A stretch of DNA of 64,000 bases from a virus. The notes below the pieces were generated by a model. That model searched no databases and was not told the origin of the DNA. It saw only the letters and a program-made list of their open reading frames with translations. Shown piece after piece: positions 1 through 7,593 of the stretch; within the stretch, counting starts at the first letter, position 1, and each line of letters opens with the position of its first letter. Location: the IMG/VR virus record IMGVR_UViG_3300025887_000010, positions 1 to 64,000 of that record; one strand, written 5' to 3'. A program made the position numbers and the translations under genes.

Positions 1-1
1 T

Positions 2-1363
2 CGACTTGGGTATGTGAAGCCTGGTACAACGAACCTATCACTCAAGGTACCATCGATGTGGACAGGCAAAGATGGCATCAGTTCGAGAGACTCATTCCTT
101 TCAGCTGATCAGAGACCCATCTTTCTGTCTGAATGCAAGTACCTCTACTCACGACTCATATCGATGGGTGTGCTTGAGTCTACAGACATGAAGGCAAAGG
201 TCAAAGGATTCGTTGCGATCGCCTCTATACAGACATTGAGTGCAGCGAACCAACAGAACCAAGGCATTTCGTTCCAATCAGCTGGAGGTCGAACGAATGC
301 TTCAATCTTCAGTCAGTTTGCTGATGGACCTGTGGAGACATCGAATCGTGTAGAGTCTGAAGCAAATCAGAGTGCCGCATCTTCGAACTACATGGCTGAT
401 TCGATGCCATTCAGTATGCCCTCATCAACAGCATCTCCAGTGTACCCACACAACCATGTGGAGCATTCGGAGTCTGGTCACTATCGTGAAGTTGACGACA
501 CACCTGGTTCTGAACGAATTGCTGAGAGACACCGTACGGGGACTGGATATGAGATCGATGAGAATGGGACTCAACGCAATGTGATTCGAAAGGATCGATA
601 CACGTTGGTATGTGGTGACGACTTCATCATTGTGAACGGAAACGTCAACATCTATGTCGAAGGTGATGCAGGTGTGGTGGCCAACAACGTCAACATCAAT
701 ACGAAAGAGGACCTCAACATCACATGTGGTTCGTCTCTCAACATTAAGGCTGCAGACATGAACATTGAGATCGAAGGTCAGAAGGTTGAAACGATTGGTG
801 CTGATTCTGCATTGAGTGTTGGTGGCTTCATGACTGCAGCAATCGAAGGCAATCTTCAATTCGATTCAAAGGCATTCGCCGCAGTCGCAAGATCAGGCAC
901 ACTCAATCTTGAAGCTTCTGAGTCCATTGGTCTGAGGTCAGATGATGCAATCAATGCAGTCGCAACCTCAGACATCTCAATCTTCAGTGCAGCATCCACA
1001 ACAGTGGGTTCGAGTGGTAACGTTTCGATTGCTGGTGGCGGTAATGTTGGAATCAGTGGATCAGGGTCAGCAACTCTCTTTGGTTCGAGTGGAACATTCG
1101 TCTCATCTGATGGGAATGTTTCGATTGCAGGTTCAGGACCCATTCGACTCTCACATCCTGTTGAAAAGGCTCTGTATGCTGATACAGCAGGTCTTGCTAC
1201 TCTTGGAACCCCAGTGCCAATCAGTCCATCAGGTTCATCGAGTGATGGTGGAATCAGTGCAACTCTTCAGACTACAGACGAATCGACTCAAAACCTTGGA
1301 GAGCTCGTCTCACTCTATACACTGTCATCATTCGATTCGAGTGAAGCGTCCTCAAAGGGATGA
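2..1363 (+). CDS. Tail spike / needle protein with gp5-C-like beta-helix, 5' partial
   Basis: The reading frame is open to the left edge, so the true start lies outside; a GTG at 14 is the first candidate inside. The central part (about residues 185-260 from that GTG) has the short repeats typical of the T4 gp5 C-terminal triple-stranded beta-helix (VNGNVNIYVEGDAG, NINTKEDLNI). A long Gly/Ser-rich tail follows with repeats such as GNVSIAGGGN. No lysozyme or peptidase domain is visible. It reads rightward, opposite to the virion block at 4.7-10 kb, whose gp5-type protein lacks such a helix, so this may supply the cell-puncturing shaft. A separate tail spike is the alternative. Confidence 0.7.
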   Translation, partial: RLGYVKPGTTNLSLKVPSMWTGKDGISSRDSFLSADQRPIFLSECKYLYSRLISMGVLESTDMKAKVKGFVAIASIQTLSAANQQNQGISFQSAGGRTNASIFSQFADGPVETSNRVESEANQSAASSNYMADSMPFSMPSSTASPVYPHNHVEHSESGHYREVDDTPGSERIAERHRTGTGYEIDENGTQRNVIRKDRYTLVCGDDFIIVNGNVNIYVEGDAGVVANNVNINTKEDLNITCGSSLNIKAADMNIEIEGQKVETIGADSALSVGGFMTAAIEGNLQFDSKAFAAVARSGTLNLEASESIGLRSDDAINAVATSDISIFSAASTTVGSSGNVSIAGGGNVGISGSGSATLFGSSGTFVSSDGNVSIAGSGPIRLSHPVEKALYADTAGLATLGTPVPISPSGSSSDGGISATLQTTDESTQNLGELVSLYTLSSFDSSEASSKG

Positions 1364-1375
1364 ACACACAACAAT

Positions 1376-1402
1376 CCCTCACATTCGTGTTGAGTGTGAG
1401 GG
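1376..1402. terminator. Hairpin at a convergent gene junction
   Basis: CCCTCACA and TGTGAGGG form an 8-bp stem around an 11-nt loop between the convergent ends of the spike gene and the 1422-1715 gene. No strong T-run follows on either strand, so termination is plausible but unproven. Confidence 0.4.
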
Positions 1403-1421
1403 AGAATCGAATTGGTTTGGC

Positions 1422-1715
1422 TTAAGACATGAACTCATCGAAGTACGATTGATTGAATGCAACCAATTCTTCGATCGAATCGTAACGATTGAATTTGCCT
1501 TCCTTGACGTAGGTCGTTGGGTAGAATTCAGAATCAACTTCATCTGTGTTGCAATCTTGAACATCGACGAATTGACCTTGGTCCTTGACGATTGCACATT
1601 GTAGGAAACCATCATATGTGAATGAGAAACCGTATTCGGTCTCCTTTACGTTTTCGGACATTCCTTTGAATGCTGAGTTCGATTCGAAGAGTGCTTCCAG
1701 TTGCTTGACAGTCAT
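1422..1715 (-). CDS. Hypothetical acidic 97-aa early protein
   Basis: I do not recognise the family. The start at 1715 (MTVKQLEALF) is chosen because AAAGGAGA stands just upstream and the early promoter 1743-1772 lies behind it; the longer open frame to 1838 runs through that promoter and a tandem repeat and is not believed. The product is acidic with regular aromatic residues and looks like a small soluble globular protein. It is a single-gene early unit that converges on the spike gene. Confidence 0.75.
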   Translation of the reverse strand: MTVKQLEALFESNSAFKGMSENVKETEYGFSFTYDGFLQCAIVKDQGQFVDVQDCNTDEVDSEFYPTTYVKEGKFNRYDSIEELVAFNQSYFDEFMS

Positions 1716-1742
1716 GATTGAGTCTCCTTTGTTTATAGTTCG

Positions 1743-1772
1743 ATTATAGACTATCGGAGACGCAATGTACAC
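1743..1772 (-). promoter_or_regulatory. Early promoter
   Basis: GTGTAC, 18-nt spacer, TATAAT, read leftward, followed by the conserved CTATAAAC leader and AAAGGAGA. It drives 1422-1715. Confidence 0.85.
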
Positions 1773-1780
1773 AGCTCGTT

Positions 1781-1822
1781 TTGCATCGCATACACAACCG
1801 ATTGCATCGCATACACAACCGA
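1781..1822. repeat. Two tandem copies of a 21-bp repeat
   Basis: A 21-bp unit beginning TTGCATCGCATACACAACC occurs twice head to tail (1781-1801 and 1802-1822), directly behind the promoter at 1743-1772. It may bind an upstream activator or be a simple duplication. Confidence 0.9.
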
Positions 1823-1881
1823 CTGACGATCCGTCCATTCATTTCTTGTTCCGTAAATTACGAGACAATACTGACTTCCGA

Positions 1882-2169
1882 TCAATCTTCAGGAGTAACC
1901 AGTGACTCACTGAGTAACGTATGCCAGGTTGATGAATAATATATTGTCGAAGCAGGTGGTGTGACCCAGAGAGCTTCGTTGTCACCATCTATTATATCAC
2001 ACTTCGAATCAGATGTACACAATTCATTGCAACATTTGTGCAATTTAATGCACTTACCTCTGTGACCCTTGCATCTAGTGCATACAACATAATTGATTGA
2101 TCTTGAGACCCCACGACGAGCAAGAACTCCAGTCCCTCCACATCGTCTACAGTATTCAGTTACGAACAC
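1882..2169 (-). CDS. Small Cys-rich protein, doubtful 3' half
   Basis: The GTG start at 2169 overlaps the end of an out-of-frame ORF stopping at 2160. The N-terminal half has zinc-finger-like Cys pairs (CRRCGGTG, CTRCKGH) resembling one DnaJ-type zinc unit. The C-terminal half is encoded by an early promoter (1991-2020) and the repeated 70-bp element (1900-1969), so it is probably read-through from a truncated gene. Function unknown. Confidence 0.4.
   Translation of the reverse strand: MFVTEYCRRCGGTGVLARRGVSRSINYVVCTRCKGHRGKCIKLHKCCNELCTSDSKCDIIDGDNEALWVTPPASTIYYSSTWHTLLSESLVTPED
1900..1969 (-). repeat. Four-copy 70-bp element, copy 1
   Basis: On the minus strand: CTGGGT, then TCGACAATATATTATTCATC plus AA (1950-1929), then exactly 13 nt, then ACTCAGTGAGTCACTGG. 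CTGGGT can pair with ACTCAG, and the core has a short TYGA/TCAA stem. An early promoter (1991-2020) lies just upstream and would transcribe it. The other copies are at 11579, 23818 and 44888. Confidence 0.7.
1991..2020 (-). promoter_or_regulatory. Early promoter inside an ORF
   Basis: GTGTAC, 18-nt spacer, TATAAT, read leftward. It lies inside the 1882-2169 frame and about 20 bp upstream of element copy 1, which suggests a short non-coding transcript. Confidence 0.75.
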
Positions 2170-2283
2170 CTGAGCACTTCATCCCATTTGGGATCATCAT
2201 GATCGCGAACATTTTCGACAGCTTTTGCAGCTTGAGTTGGTGTCGCATACCATGCATGTGAAGAGTTGACTGGGTAGCAAAGC
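2160..2283 (-). pseudogene. Out-of-frame continuation of the 2284-2490 gene
   Basis: In another frame, immediately after the stop at 2284, about 40 codons read plausible protein (CYPVNSSHAWYATP, then DPKWDEVLRCS) and stop at 2160. No ATG opens this frame. The 68-aa gene upstream is therefore probably the 5' half of a roughly 110-aa gene with an indel, a sequencing error or a programmed frameshift. Confidence 0.5.
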
Positions 2284-2490
2284 TTATGAATGGGTGTGGA
2301 TGCTGTACTTCAGATCAGAGTCATCATGTTCACACTTGACAGTCACATCCCATCTTGCAATGTCCAGTTGACGCTCTCCACCTGATGGAGACCATATGCC
2401 ATCATAGACCCTCTGAAGAGAGATCGATTTGAAGCCTTCAGACTCAAGAGCAGACTTGACCTTACGTGCGACCTTTTCTCTTGCATTCAT
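2284..2490 (-). CDS. Hypothetical 68-aa protein, probably frame-truncated
   Basis: The start at 2490 is preceded by AAAGGATT. The N-terminus is a basic amphipathic helix (MNAREKVARKVKSALE) followed by beta-like segments. No family recognised. The continuation in another frame (2160-2283) suggests the original product was longer. Confidence 0.6.
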   Translation of the reverse strand: MNAREKVARKVKSALESEGFKSISLQRVYDGIWSPSGGERQLDIARWDVTVKCEHDDSDLKYSIHTHS

Positions 2491-2532
2491 AACAGAGAAT
2501 CCTTTCTCATCACTTCTTTGTGGCTTTGCATC

Positions 2533-2823
2533 TCACCGGATTGAATTGACACCCGCTACGACGAATGCAAAAATGAGAGCTACGATTGCGGTCAAACCTA
2601 TGACAAATTCCAGTAATGAAGGCTCTTGAGTAGACTCAAATGGCTCAGGAATGTAGTTGCGATCAATCTTCTGACCTCCACATACAGAGCAGGTGTAGTC
2701 TGGTTCAAATGGAGAAGCATCCGCATTCAAAATCATCGGGACTCCACAGTTTTCGCACGATTTCGTTGTCATTTCAGTCTGTTGATCACCATTCAGCTGA
2801 CGTGGGTATGGGTTGGGTGTCAT
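2533..2823 (-). CDS. Zinc-ribbon protein with C-terminal membrane anchor
   Basis: The ATG at 2823 overlaps the previous gene's stop (ATGA), implying coupled translation. Residues about 23-50 hold two CxxC pairs (CENC, CSVC) typical of a zinc ribbon; a hydrophobic helix at about 70-90 (EFVIGLTAIVALIFAFVVAG) forms one C-terminal membrane segment. It is probably a small tail-anchored cytoplasmic protein. Specific function unknown. Confidence 0.7.
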   Translation of the reverse strand: MTPNPYPRQLNGDQQTEMTTKSCENCGVPMILNADASPFEPDYTCSVCGGQKIDRNYIPEPFESTQEPSLLEFVIGLTAIVALIFAFVVAGVNSIR

Positions 2824-3065
2824 AGGTCCAACCTAGCGATGATCTGCTTGGCGTAGTGGGCTTGCGCTGCGGCCTTTGCGTCATCTTTTGGGCCGCGCCA
2901 AATTACGTCGCTACCAAACTCATGGCATACAATCCCAAACGACACCTCGGCTAGGTCGAAATCCGTCTGGTCAATTTGATAGAATGCAGAGAAGTCGCCG
3001 GATATGCAGATGCTGACGTAAAAACCACCGTCGCACTCCTCCGGTCCCCACTCCAAAGGCTTCAC
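2820..3065 (-). CDS. KPLEW-type small protein (alphaproteobacterial phage type)
   Basis: GTG start. It begins KPLEWG and ends with DDAKAAAQAHYAKQI, a pattern I recall from small hypothetical proteins of rhizobial prophages and phages (KPLxW... AKAAAQADYEARI). Role unknown. The frame is open upstream without a start and joins an ORF at 3113-3193 through a one-base shift at a GGGG run, so the gene may originally have begun at 3193. Confidence 0.65.
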   Translation of the reverse strand: MKPLEWGPEECDGGFYVSICISGDFSAFYQIDQTDFDLAEVSFGIVCHEFGSDVIWRGPKDDAKAAAQAHYAKQIIARLDL

Positions 3066-3112
3066 GCATTCATGCAGGCGGGCGATGATGGATGCTGCTA
3101 CAATTTTTGGGT

Positions 3113-3193
3113 TTAAGACCCCTGCCCGTAGCCTCGATCATCAAAGCATTCAGCCTTGCTAACGTCTATCGCAATCATCTCACTTAGGTTCAT
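3113..3193 (-). CDS. 26-aa ORF, likely the displaced N-terminus of the 2820-3065 gene
   Basis: A GGAGAC ribosome site precedes the ATG at 3193 (MNLSEMIAIDVSK), but the frame stops at 3113. A one-base shift near 3117-3122 (GGGG) would continue it as VLNPKIVAASIIARLHECV into KPLEW of the next gene. It is either an indel-broken gene or a short leader peptide. Confidence 0.45.
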   Translation of the reverse strand: MNLSEMIAIDVSKAECFDDRGYGQGS

Positions 3194-3241
3194 TGTCTGT
3201 CTCCTTCAACTGTGCCAGCTTGGCCTCGGCGGTGAAATTAC

Positions 3242-3412
3242 TCATGCGGAAATGTCCTCTGGATCGCGCAATGACGCCAAAAACTCCCATGCGGATACGG
3301 AAGCAAGATCGCGCTCATTATTGTCAGAAATGAGAGAAATAGCATCATCAACATCGCTATCAGACGCATTTGGGTTTGCGCTCAAGTACTCGAAAAATTC
3401 ATCAAGAGACAT
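3242..3412 (-). CDS. Hypothetical acidic 56-aa protein
   Basis: The start at 3412 (MSLDEFFEYL) is preferred over an ATG five codons upstream because GAGGA sits nine bases before it. It is mostly helical and acidic (SDSDVDDAISLIS). No family recognised. The stretch 3413-3573 to its right shows no gene. Confidence 0.55.
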   Translation of the reverse strand: MSLDEFFEYLSANPNASDSDVDDAISLISDNNERDLASVSAWEFLASLRDPEDISA

Positions 3413-3573
3413 TTGACCTATCCTCATCCTTAAATATCTGCAAAAGAGCAGGGTGTATTCTGTAGTGCTGACTTACAGGCGCGTGCATATAAAGAGAAAA
3501 TGCCTCGGCCACATATTCTTTGTCGTTTGTGTTGGCATACTTCGAAAGAAGATAATTCCAGCCGACTATACAG

Positions 3574-4098
3574 TCATTTTGCGAGGGCGGCGTCCATCGC
3601 GATCATATACGTACACCGCAATTCCTCATTCGGGTAACGACGACGAACGTCTGCGATCAATGACGACGAAGCATCCACCAACGCCTGCACCTTCGTGTAG
3701 CAATCTTCCTGCATTTGACTGCCGTGTTGGGACATAGTACGTGCGCCCAGTTCTTCACATTCGACAGCAGAAGCCTCCATTCCTGCCCTATATGCGTGGG
3801 GTAGTATAGCTGCGCCATCTCTTACGCCTTGTGCTTTTCCGTCAAGATATAGACTGTTTCTCATTGACGTAATCTTTACACATATGTCATTGAGGGATTG
3901 ACCTGTGTATTGCATTGTTCCACATGTTGCGCGCCAGACGACGTTTCGCAACATGGATTCTGCCTTTTCAACACGTTCTTCAAGATCGGAAATCATGACT
4001 GAGGCGTCATCAGCGGTATCCTGAAAGCCGTCTGGGAAAGGTGTTGACCCGATGCGCTTCTGGATGGCCCGAATAGCTTCTTTGTCAATGTGAGTCAT
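3574..4098 (-). CDS. Hypothetical 174-aa coiled-coil protein
   Basis: The start at 4098 (MTHIDKEAIRAIQKR) follows AGGAGA, and the early promoter 4141-4170 lies just behind. A coiled coil at about residues 30-55 (SDLEERVEKAESMLR) precedes a mixed helical region and a C-terminal helix (AMDAALAK). No enzyme motif is visible. A similar heptad pattern occurs in many small phage proteins, so I assign no function. Confidence 0.7.
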   Translation of the reverse strand: MTHIDKEAIRAIQKRIGSTPFPDGFQDTADDASVMISDLEERVEKAESMLRNVVWRATCGTMQYTGQSLNDICVKITSMRNSLYLDGKAQGVRDGAAILPHAYRAGMEASAVECEELGARTMSQHGSQMQEDCYTKVQALVDASSSLIADVRRRYPNEELRCTYMIAMDAALAK

Positions 4099-4140
4099 GT
4101 CGTCTCCTGTTTGTTTGTTATAGTATAGGTTTATAGTTCG

Positions 4141-4170
4141 ATTATAGAACAAAGGAGCTCAAAAGTACAC
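4141..4170 (-). promoter_or_regulatory. Early promoter
   Basis: GTGTAC, 18-nt spacer, TATAAT, read leftward, upstream of 3574-4098. Confidence 0.85.
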
Positions 4171-4489
4171 AGCTCATTGCATCAAGATCGAACCACTGCT
4201 GTAGGATGGGTGAATTCGTTGAAAATATATCAAGCCGACCGTGTTGCAGTGAGGAATGGGGGTTGGTTACTCGCGAGTCGGATTTGGAAAAGGCTCAACG
4301 AGTAGGTGTGAGAACTGGTGTGCAGACACAACGCAAGGGTTCGTTTGCATCACCATGTCAATCAGGTTCAGAGACCAGTTCAGCACAGCAAAGGGCACCC
4401 GATCCTAGACCTGAGTGCCCTTCGAGATGCCAATTTTTGCACCTAAAAAAATGCCGCTCACCCGTTTTCAAAGGGGTGAAAAAGAGAGA
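4171..4489. other. 319-bp intergenic stretch with two hairpins
   Basis: No convincing gene on either strand. It holds an 8-bp hairpin (AAGGGCAC at 4391-4398 with GTGCCCTT at 4415-4422) and the terminator at 4458-4479. I looked for a tRNA around 4330-4370 and did not find a consistent cloverleaf. Confidence 0.6.
4458..4479 (-). terminator. Rho-independent terminator of the gp15-side operon
   Basis: TCACCC and GGGTGA form a 6-bp stem. On the minus strand a run of seven T follows after 8 nt (GCGGCATTTTTTT). It lies just after the stop of 4490-4639. Confidence 0.55.
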
Positions 4490-4639
4490 TCAAGCGGATT
4501 CGAGGGTCGTTACGCGTGCATCGAGAGCAATGATGAGGTTTTCAAGCTCTGTAATCTTGGTCTGCAATTCATTTAGATTGCTGTCATGCTCTTCAGCTGT
4601 GATAGGTGTGCCTTTGATAAGACGAAAGATGAGGTTCAT
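4490..4639 (-). CDS. 49-aa coiled-coil protein at the end of the tail operon
   Basis: ATG at 4639 with AAAGGAGA upstream. After GTPITAEEHDSN, a motif often seen near the start of phage fibre or whisker coiled coils, the rest is a heptad helix (LNELQTKITELENLI). It is last in the 14-15 operon, before the terminator, and may be a small virion-associated trimerising peptide. Specific role unknown. Confidence 0.65.
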   Translation of the reverse strand: MNLIFRLIKGTPITAEEHDSNLNELQTKITELENLIIALDARVTTLESA

Positions 4640-4667
4640 TCGAAGTCTCCTTTAGGAAGAATGTAGA

Positions 4668-5459
4668 TCATGGTAGTGGTTCTCCTATGATGGTTGAGTC
4701 GATTGGTGTAGATTCAGTTCCTGCAGGAACATCAAGGTCATGCAGCTCAAGGATGACGGTTCGAATGGTTCCATTCACGATCTCATACAGAGGTGTGCCA
4801 GGTGGAGGACCTGATCCTTCGTCCACAATGCCATCGAATTTGGTGATCTCGATGTCAGAGTTGGTGACGACACCCTGTAGATTGGTTTGAACAGAGAAGC
4901 TAAGCACATACTGGACGACACGCATTTCGTTGTCTTCGATGTTGTCTTCTTGGCTGACAGATTCGAGAGTCACCATGATGTCGTGATCCAACTCCCTATA
5001 GGAAGAGTTGCGAATGGACACATTGAGATTTGGTCGGAAGAACGGCAGAATCTGTTCGAGGATTTCACAGGCTTTGATGTTGTCTCTGGCGAGGATGCGC
5101 ATGTCGAATGACAGATTGTATGGCGCACTCGAATAGCCAATCTGTGTTGCATCCTGAGGATTCCGGAATTTCTGATGCATCGACACCTGACGACTTGAGT
5201 CATACGACAAACCGGTGAAGGTGTAGGCGATTCGAGGATATGTTTCGATAAAGCGATTCAGGTCTTCAGGGTCTGATTCACGTTTCTGAAAGTGAGAGCG
5301 TGATTCAGGCACATATCGAATTGGTACCCGCGACAACTTTTCAACGGTAGCGCCATCAGCACTCAGATGAGAGTGATAGACCGACGAGAAGAGTTTGCCG
5401 AACATCGAGATCGTTGTGCGAATGTGTGCATGGGCGAACCAGCGTCTTTCAATGGGCAT
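4668..5459 (-). CDS. 15: Tail sheath stabilizer and completion protein, gp15-like
   Basis: T4 gp15 caps the finished tail and joins it to the neck. The 263-aa length fits T4 gp15 (about 272). The family pattern is visible: an N-terminal IRTTISMFGKLFSSVYH segment, VPIRYVPESR, DPEDLNRFIETYPRIAYTF, and SYDSSRQVS. The start overlaps the gp14-like stop (TAATG), and the 14-15 order matches the neck and tail-completion role. Probably late-expressed with 13 and 14. I am confident of the family. Confidence 0.85.
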   Translation of the reverse strand: MPIERRWFAHAHIRTTISMFGKLFSSVYHSHLSADGATVEKLSRVPIRYVPESRSHFQKRESDPEDLNRFIETYPRIAYTFTGLSYDSSRQVSMHQKFRNPQDATQIGYSSAPYNLSFDMRILARDNIKACEILEQILPFFRPNLNVSIRNSSYRELDHDIMVTLESVSQEDNIEDNEMRVVQYVLSFSVQTNLQGVVTNSDIEITKFDGIVDEGSGPPPGTPLYEIVNGTIRTVILELHDLDVPAGTESTPIDSTIIGEPLP

Positions 5460-6148
5460 TATGAGAATCCAAACGGGTTACTTTTAGGGTCGACAGATGG
5501 TGTGCCAGGCTCTGCATCCTTGAGACGTTCGTTCTGGGTCTGAGGATCGTTATTGACTTGGGCGTCATTGATCTCTTGCTCAGTCGGATCGACAAGGTCC
5601 ATTGATGGGTCAAGAGCCTTCAGGATTTCGTTGAGGTTGTTGGAGTCAAGATCATCAATGAGCAGAGGATCGAAGTTGGTTGTGCCTTCACCAGCACCAT
5701 AGACGCGCATCGTAGCAGGAATTGAGAAGTGTCTGCCACCAGAAAGCATCGGATCAGGTGTGTCGACATCAATGATCTCAAAGATACGATCAAGTTCGCG
5801 AACATAGATGAGATCGCCCTCTGTAGGATACTTGTCGAGAATCTCGATGAACTTCCGTTTATCGAAATGGATCGTGACATTGTCTTTGCCATACGAGAAT
5901 CCTGCAAAATCGAACATTGCGTTGGGACCCATGTACTGACCAGTCGAAGCCTCAATGAAGATGTCGACACCGAATGCATCTCGGAAGGTGCTAACAGTCG
6001 GCTCTTGCATGACAGGATCGAAATGAGCGTCCACCCTTGGCATATACTGAACTCCGATTCCATGGTCGTAGATGAAATCGGAAGTAAGGTCCTCGATGAT
6101 CTGCGCATCGTTGTCCCAGAGGAAGTTGTTGAAGTGTGGATTTGCCAT
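5459..6148 (-). CDS. 14: Neck protein gp14-like (head completion)
   Basis: T4 gp14 forms part of the neck that seals the filled head and docks the tail. The N-terminus (MANPHFNNFLWDNDAQIIEDL, IGVQYMPRVD) and FGVDIFIEASTGQYMGP follow the family. 229 aa against 256 in T4. AAAGGAC precedes the ATG. A charged, Gln/Asn-rich C-terminus ends FGFS. It lies between gp15-like and gp13-like genes. Confidence 0.85.
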   Translation of the reverse strand: MANPHFNNFLWDNDAQIIEDLTSDFIYDHGIGVQYMPRVDAHFDPVMQEPTVSTFRDAFGVDIFIEASTGQYMGPNAMFDFAGFSYGKDNVTIHFDKRKFIEILDKYPTEGDLIYVRELDRIFEIIDVDTPDPMLSGGRHFSIPATMRVYGAGEGTTNFDPLLIDDLDSNNLNEILKALDPSMDLVDPTEQEINDAQVNNDPQTQNERLKDAEPGTPSVDPKSNPFGFS

Positions 6149-6157
6149 GATAGTCCT

Positions 6158-6484
6158 TTACAGAACGAACTTCTTGAGTGAGGATTTGAGTTCGTCGGAA
6201 AGAGTGATCAATGCTTCGCTCTTACTGAATTGAGAGATGTGAGAAAGGACGTTCGTCTTCGGATAATAGTGCCAGGCACCATCCTTTGTCAGACAGCTCA
6301 TTCCATTCATCTCTTCGCCTTTTTCATCGACAGTGGGTTTGCCGACACGATTGCGATTTGCTTTCACTACAGCAACAGCCCAGTCTTGGCCTTTGTTGTA
6401 GAGAACGCTTTCATTCATCTTCGAGAAGCCTGGATCAGATTCGTTCGATTCCATGACTTCCTTGATGATGTCGTTGAGTTTCAT
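6158..6484 (-). CDS. Hypothetical 108-aa protein with LxE-type N-terminal helix
   Basis: The start at 6484 follows AAAGGACT. The N-terminus MKLNDIIKEVMESNE is an amphipathic helix with an IxE site, like the capsid-targeting leaders of T4 internal head proteins that gp21 protease cleaves. The remainder (WAVAVVKANRNRVGKP, HYYPKTNVLSH) is unrecognised. It sits inside the late 13-14-15 operon, so a virion or core role is possible. Confidence 0.65.
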   Translation of the reverse strand: MKLNDIIKEVMESNESDPGFSKMNESVLYNKGQDWAVAVVKANRNRVGKPTVDEKGEEMNGMSCLTKDGAWHYYPKTNVLSHISQFSKSEALITLSDELKSSLKKFVL

Positions 6485-6495
6485 ACTGAGTCCTT

Positions 6496-6795
6496 TCAGA
6501 GACGTGCAAGAGCTTTGAGTTGCTGAGTGCTCAACATGGTGTTTGATTGGCTTCCATCGATATCGTTGTGAACGATCTCGATATATCCACCAGAACGCTT
6601 CACAGCGAAGTCCGCTTCACCGAGATACATCGTATTCGCGATAGGTTTCCCTTCAGCATCGATCCATGGATCGCCAATCTTCAAATTGTTGTCGTATCCA
6701 CGAGAAAGCACGGTTTTGTACGTATCCTTCGGGGGTTTGCCGATACGCACTTGAACTTCGTTGAGGACAGATGTGATAGATTCATTCAGATTCAT
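6496..6795 (-). CDS. Hypothetical 99-aa protein with LNE-type N-terminal helix
   Basis: It begins MNLNESITSVLNEVQV, an amphipathic helix with two LNE sites, similar in style to the neighbours at 6158 and 9697. The body is beta-rich (YLGEADFAVKRSGGYIEIVHND). It lies between genes 13 and 14 of a late operon. Candidate internal head protein, on N-terminal pattern only. Confidence 0.65.
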   Translation of the reverse strand: MNLNESITSVLNEVQVRIGKPPKDTYKTVLSRGYDNNLKIGDPWIDAEGKPIANTMYLGEADFAVKRSGGYIEIVHNDIDGSQSNTMLSTQQLKALARL

Positions 6796-6806
6796 TTTTG
6801 CTTCTC

Positions 6807-7553
6807 CTATGCAATTGTCATGACTGTACGCATCACAGATGCGTTTTCATACAGTTCTTCTTCGAGCTCTTTGATCTCTTCCTTCGCAGAGGAAAGGAGT
6901 TGATCACCATTGAGTGTGTAGCCACCAGGCAGTTCGACATTGGTGTATTTGGTGATGTTATTTCCCCATTGACGCTTGATGAGAGCTGTCGTATATTTGA
7001 TCAACCATACATCCCGCCAGAATCGAGTTGAAATGTCCCCGAGACTGAACGTTGCACGGTACATGATGTTGTAGCCAACCACAAATTCTTCCGAGCGTTC
7101 CTCAATATGCAGAAACCGAGTGCTCTGGTTGAATCGATAGACGGGTGGTGGCCTCAATACGTTGCGAAGATACGAAAGATCACGTTGAGCAAGGAACATG
7201 CTTACTTTGTCGTGGACTCCACCAATCATAAAGTGTTGATTCGATATCGAGTATTCTTCTCCACCACCAGAAATGCTAGTTCCTCCACCGCTCATACCGA
7301 GAACCTCGAGAATAGCGATCGTTTCTTCAGGAACTTCGAAGCCTTGATCAGCTGCAATTTGCTCTGTGATCTCGACGATGAAAATGCCTTCATCAGAAGC
7401 CTCGTCATGATAGTCGGTAAAACGATCGACAGCTTCATAGACAGCAGCAATGCACTGATCTTCGGTGACATTGACACGAATGACAGGTTCACCAATTTTC
7501 ATCTTTGCATGGGCGATGAGATCGTTGATGGATGCAGGTCGTTGAAGGCTCAT
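6807..7553 (-). CDS. 13: Neck protein gp13-like (head completion)
   Basis: T4 gp13 completes the neck after DNA packaging. Family signs: NDLIAHAKMKIGEPVIRVNVTEDQ near the N-terminus, then AVYEAVDRFTDYHDEA, and near the C-terminus WRDVWLIKYTTALIKRQWG. 248 aa against 309 in T4, so a compact form. A late-type promoter at 7586-7593 lies 33 nt upstream. It opens the operon 13 - two small genes - 14 - 15. Confidence 0.85.
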   Translation of the reverse strand: MSLQRPASINDLIAHAKMKIGEPVIRVNVTEDQCIAAVYEAVDRFTDYHDEASDEGIFIVEITEQIAADQGFEVPEETIAILEVLGMSGGGTSISGGGEEYSISNQHFMIGGVHDKVSMFLAQRDLSYLRNVLRPPPVYRFNQSTRFLHIEERSEEFVVGYNIMYRATFSLGDISTRFWRDVWLIKYTTALIKRQWGNNITKYTNVELPGGYTLNGDQLLSSAKEEIKELEEELYENASVMRTVMTIA

Positions 7554-7585
7554 TGATGAGGTCCCTTTTGGTTAAACTGTTCTTC

Positions 7586-7593
7586 TATTTTAC
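7586..7593 (-). promoter_or_regulatory. Late-type promoter before 13
   Basis: GTAAAATA on the minus strand, 33 nt upstream of the gp13-like start and overlapping the 3' end of the hub gene. Same class as the boxes before 20, 21 and 23. Confidence 0.6.

Noticed and set aside
425-1143. Leftward ORFs opposite the spike gene
   Set aside because: Antisense to a clear beta-helix gene, no ribosome sites or families.
1716-1838. N-terminal extension of the 1422 gene with CVCDAIGCVCDA
   Set aside because: Generated by the 21-bp tandem repeat and running through the promoter; ribosome site supports the start at 1715.
4206-4440. Possible tRNA or rightward coding gene in the intergenic stretch
   Set aside because: No cloverleaf; the rightward ORF runs over the real 4490-4639 gene and lacks a ribosome site.
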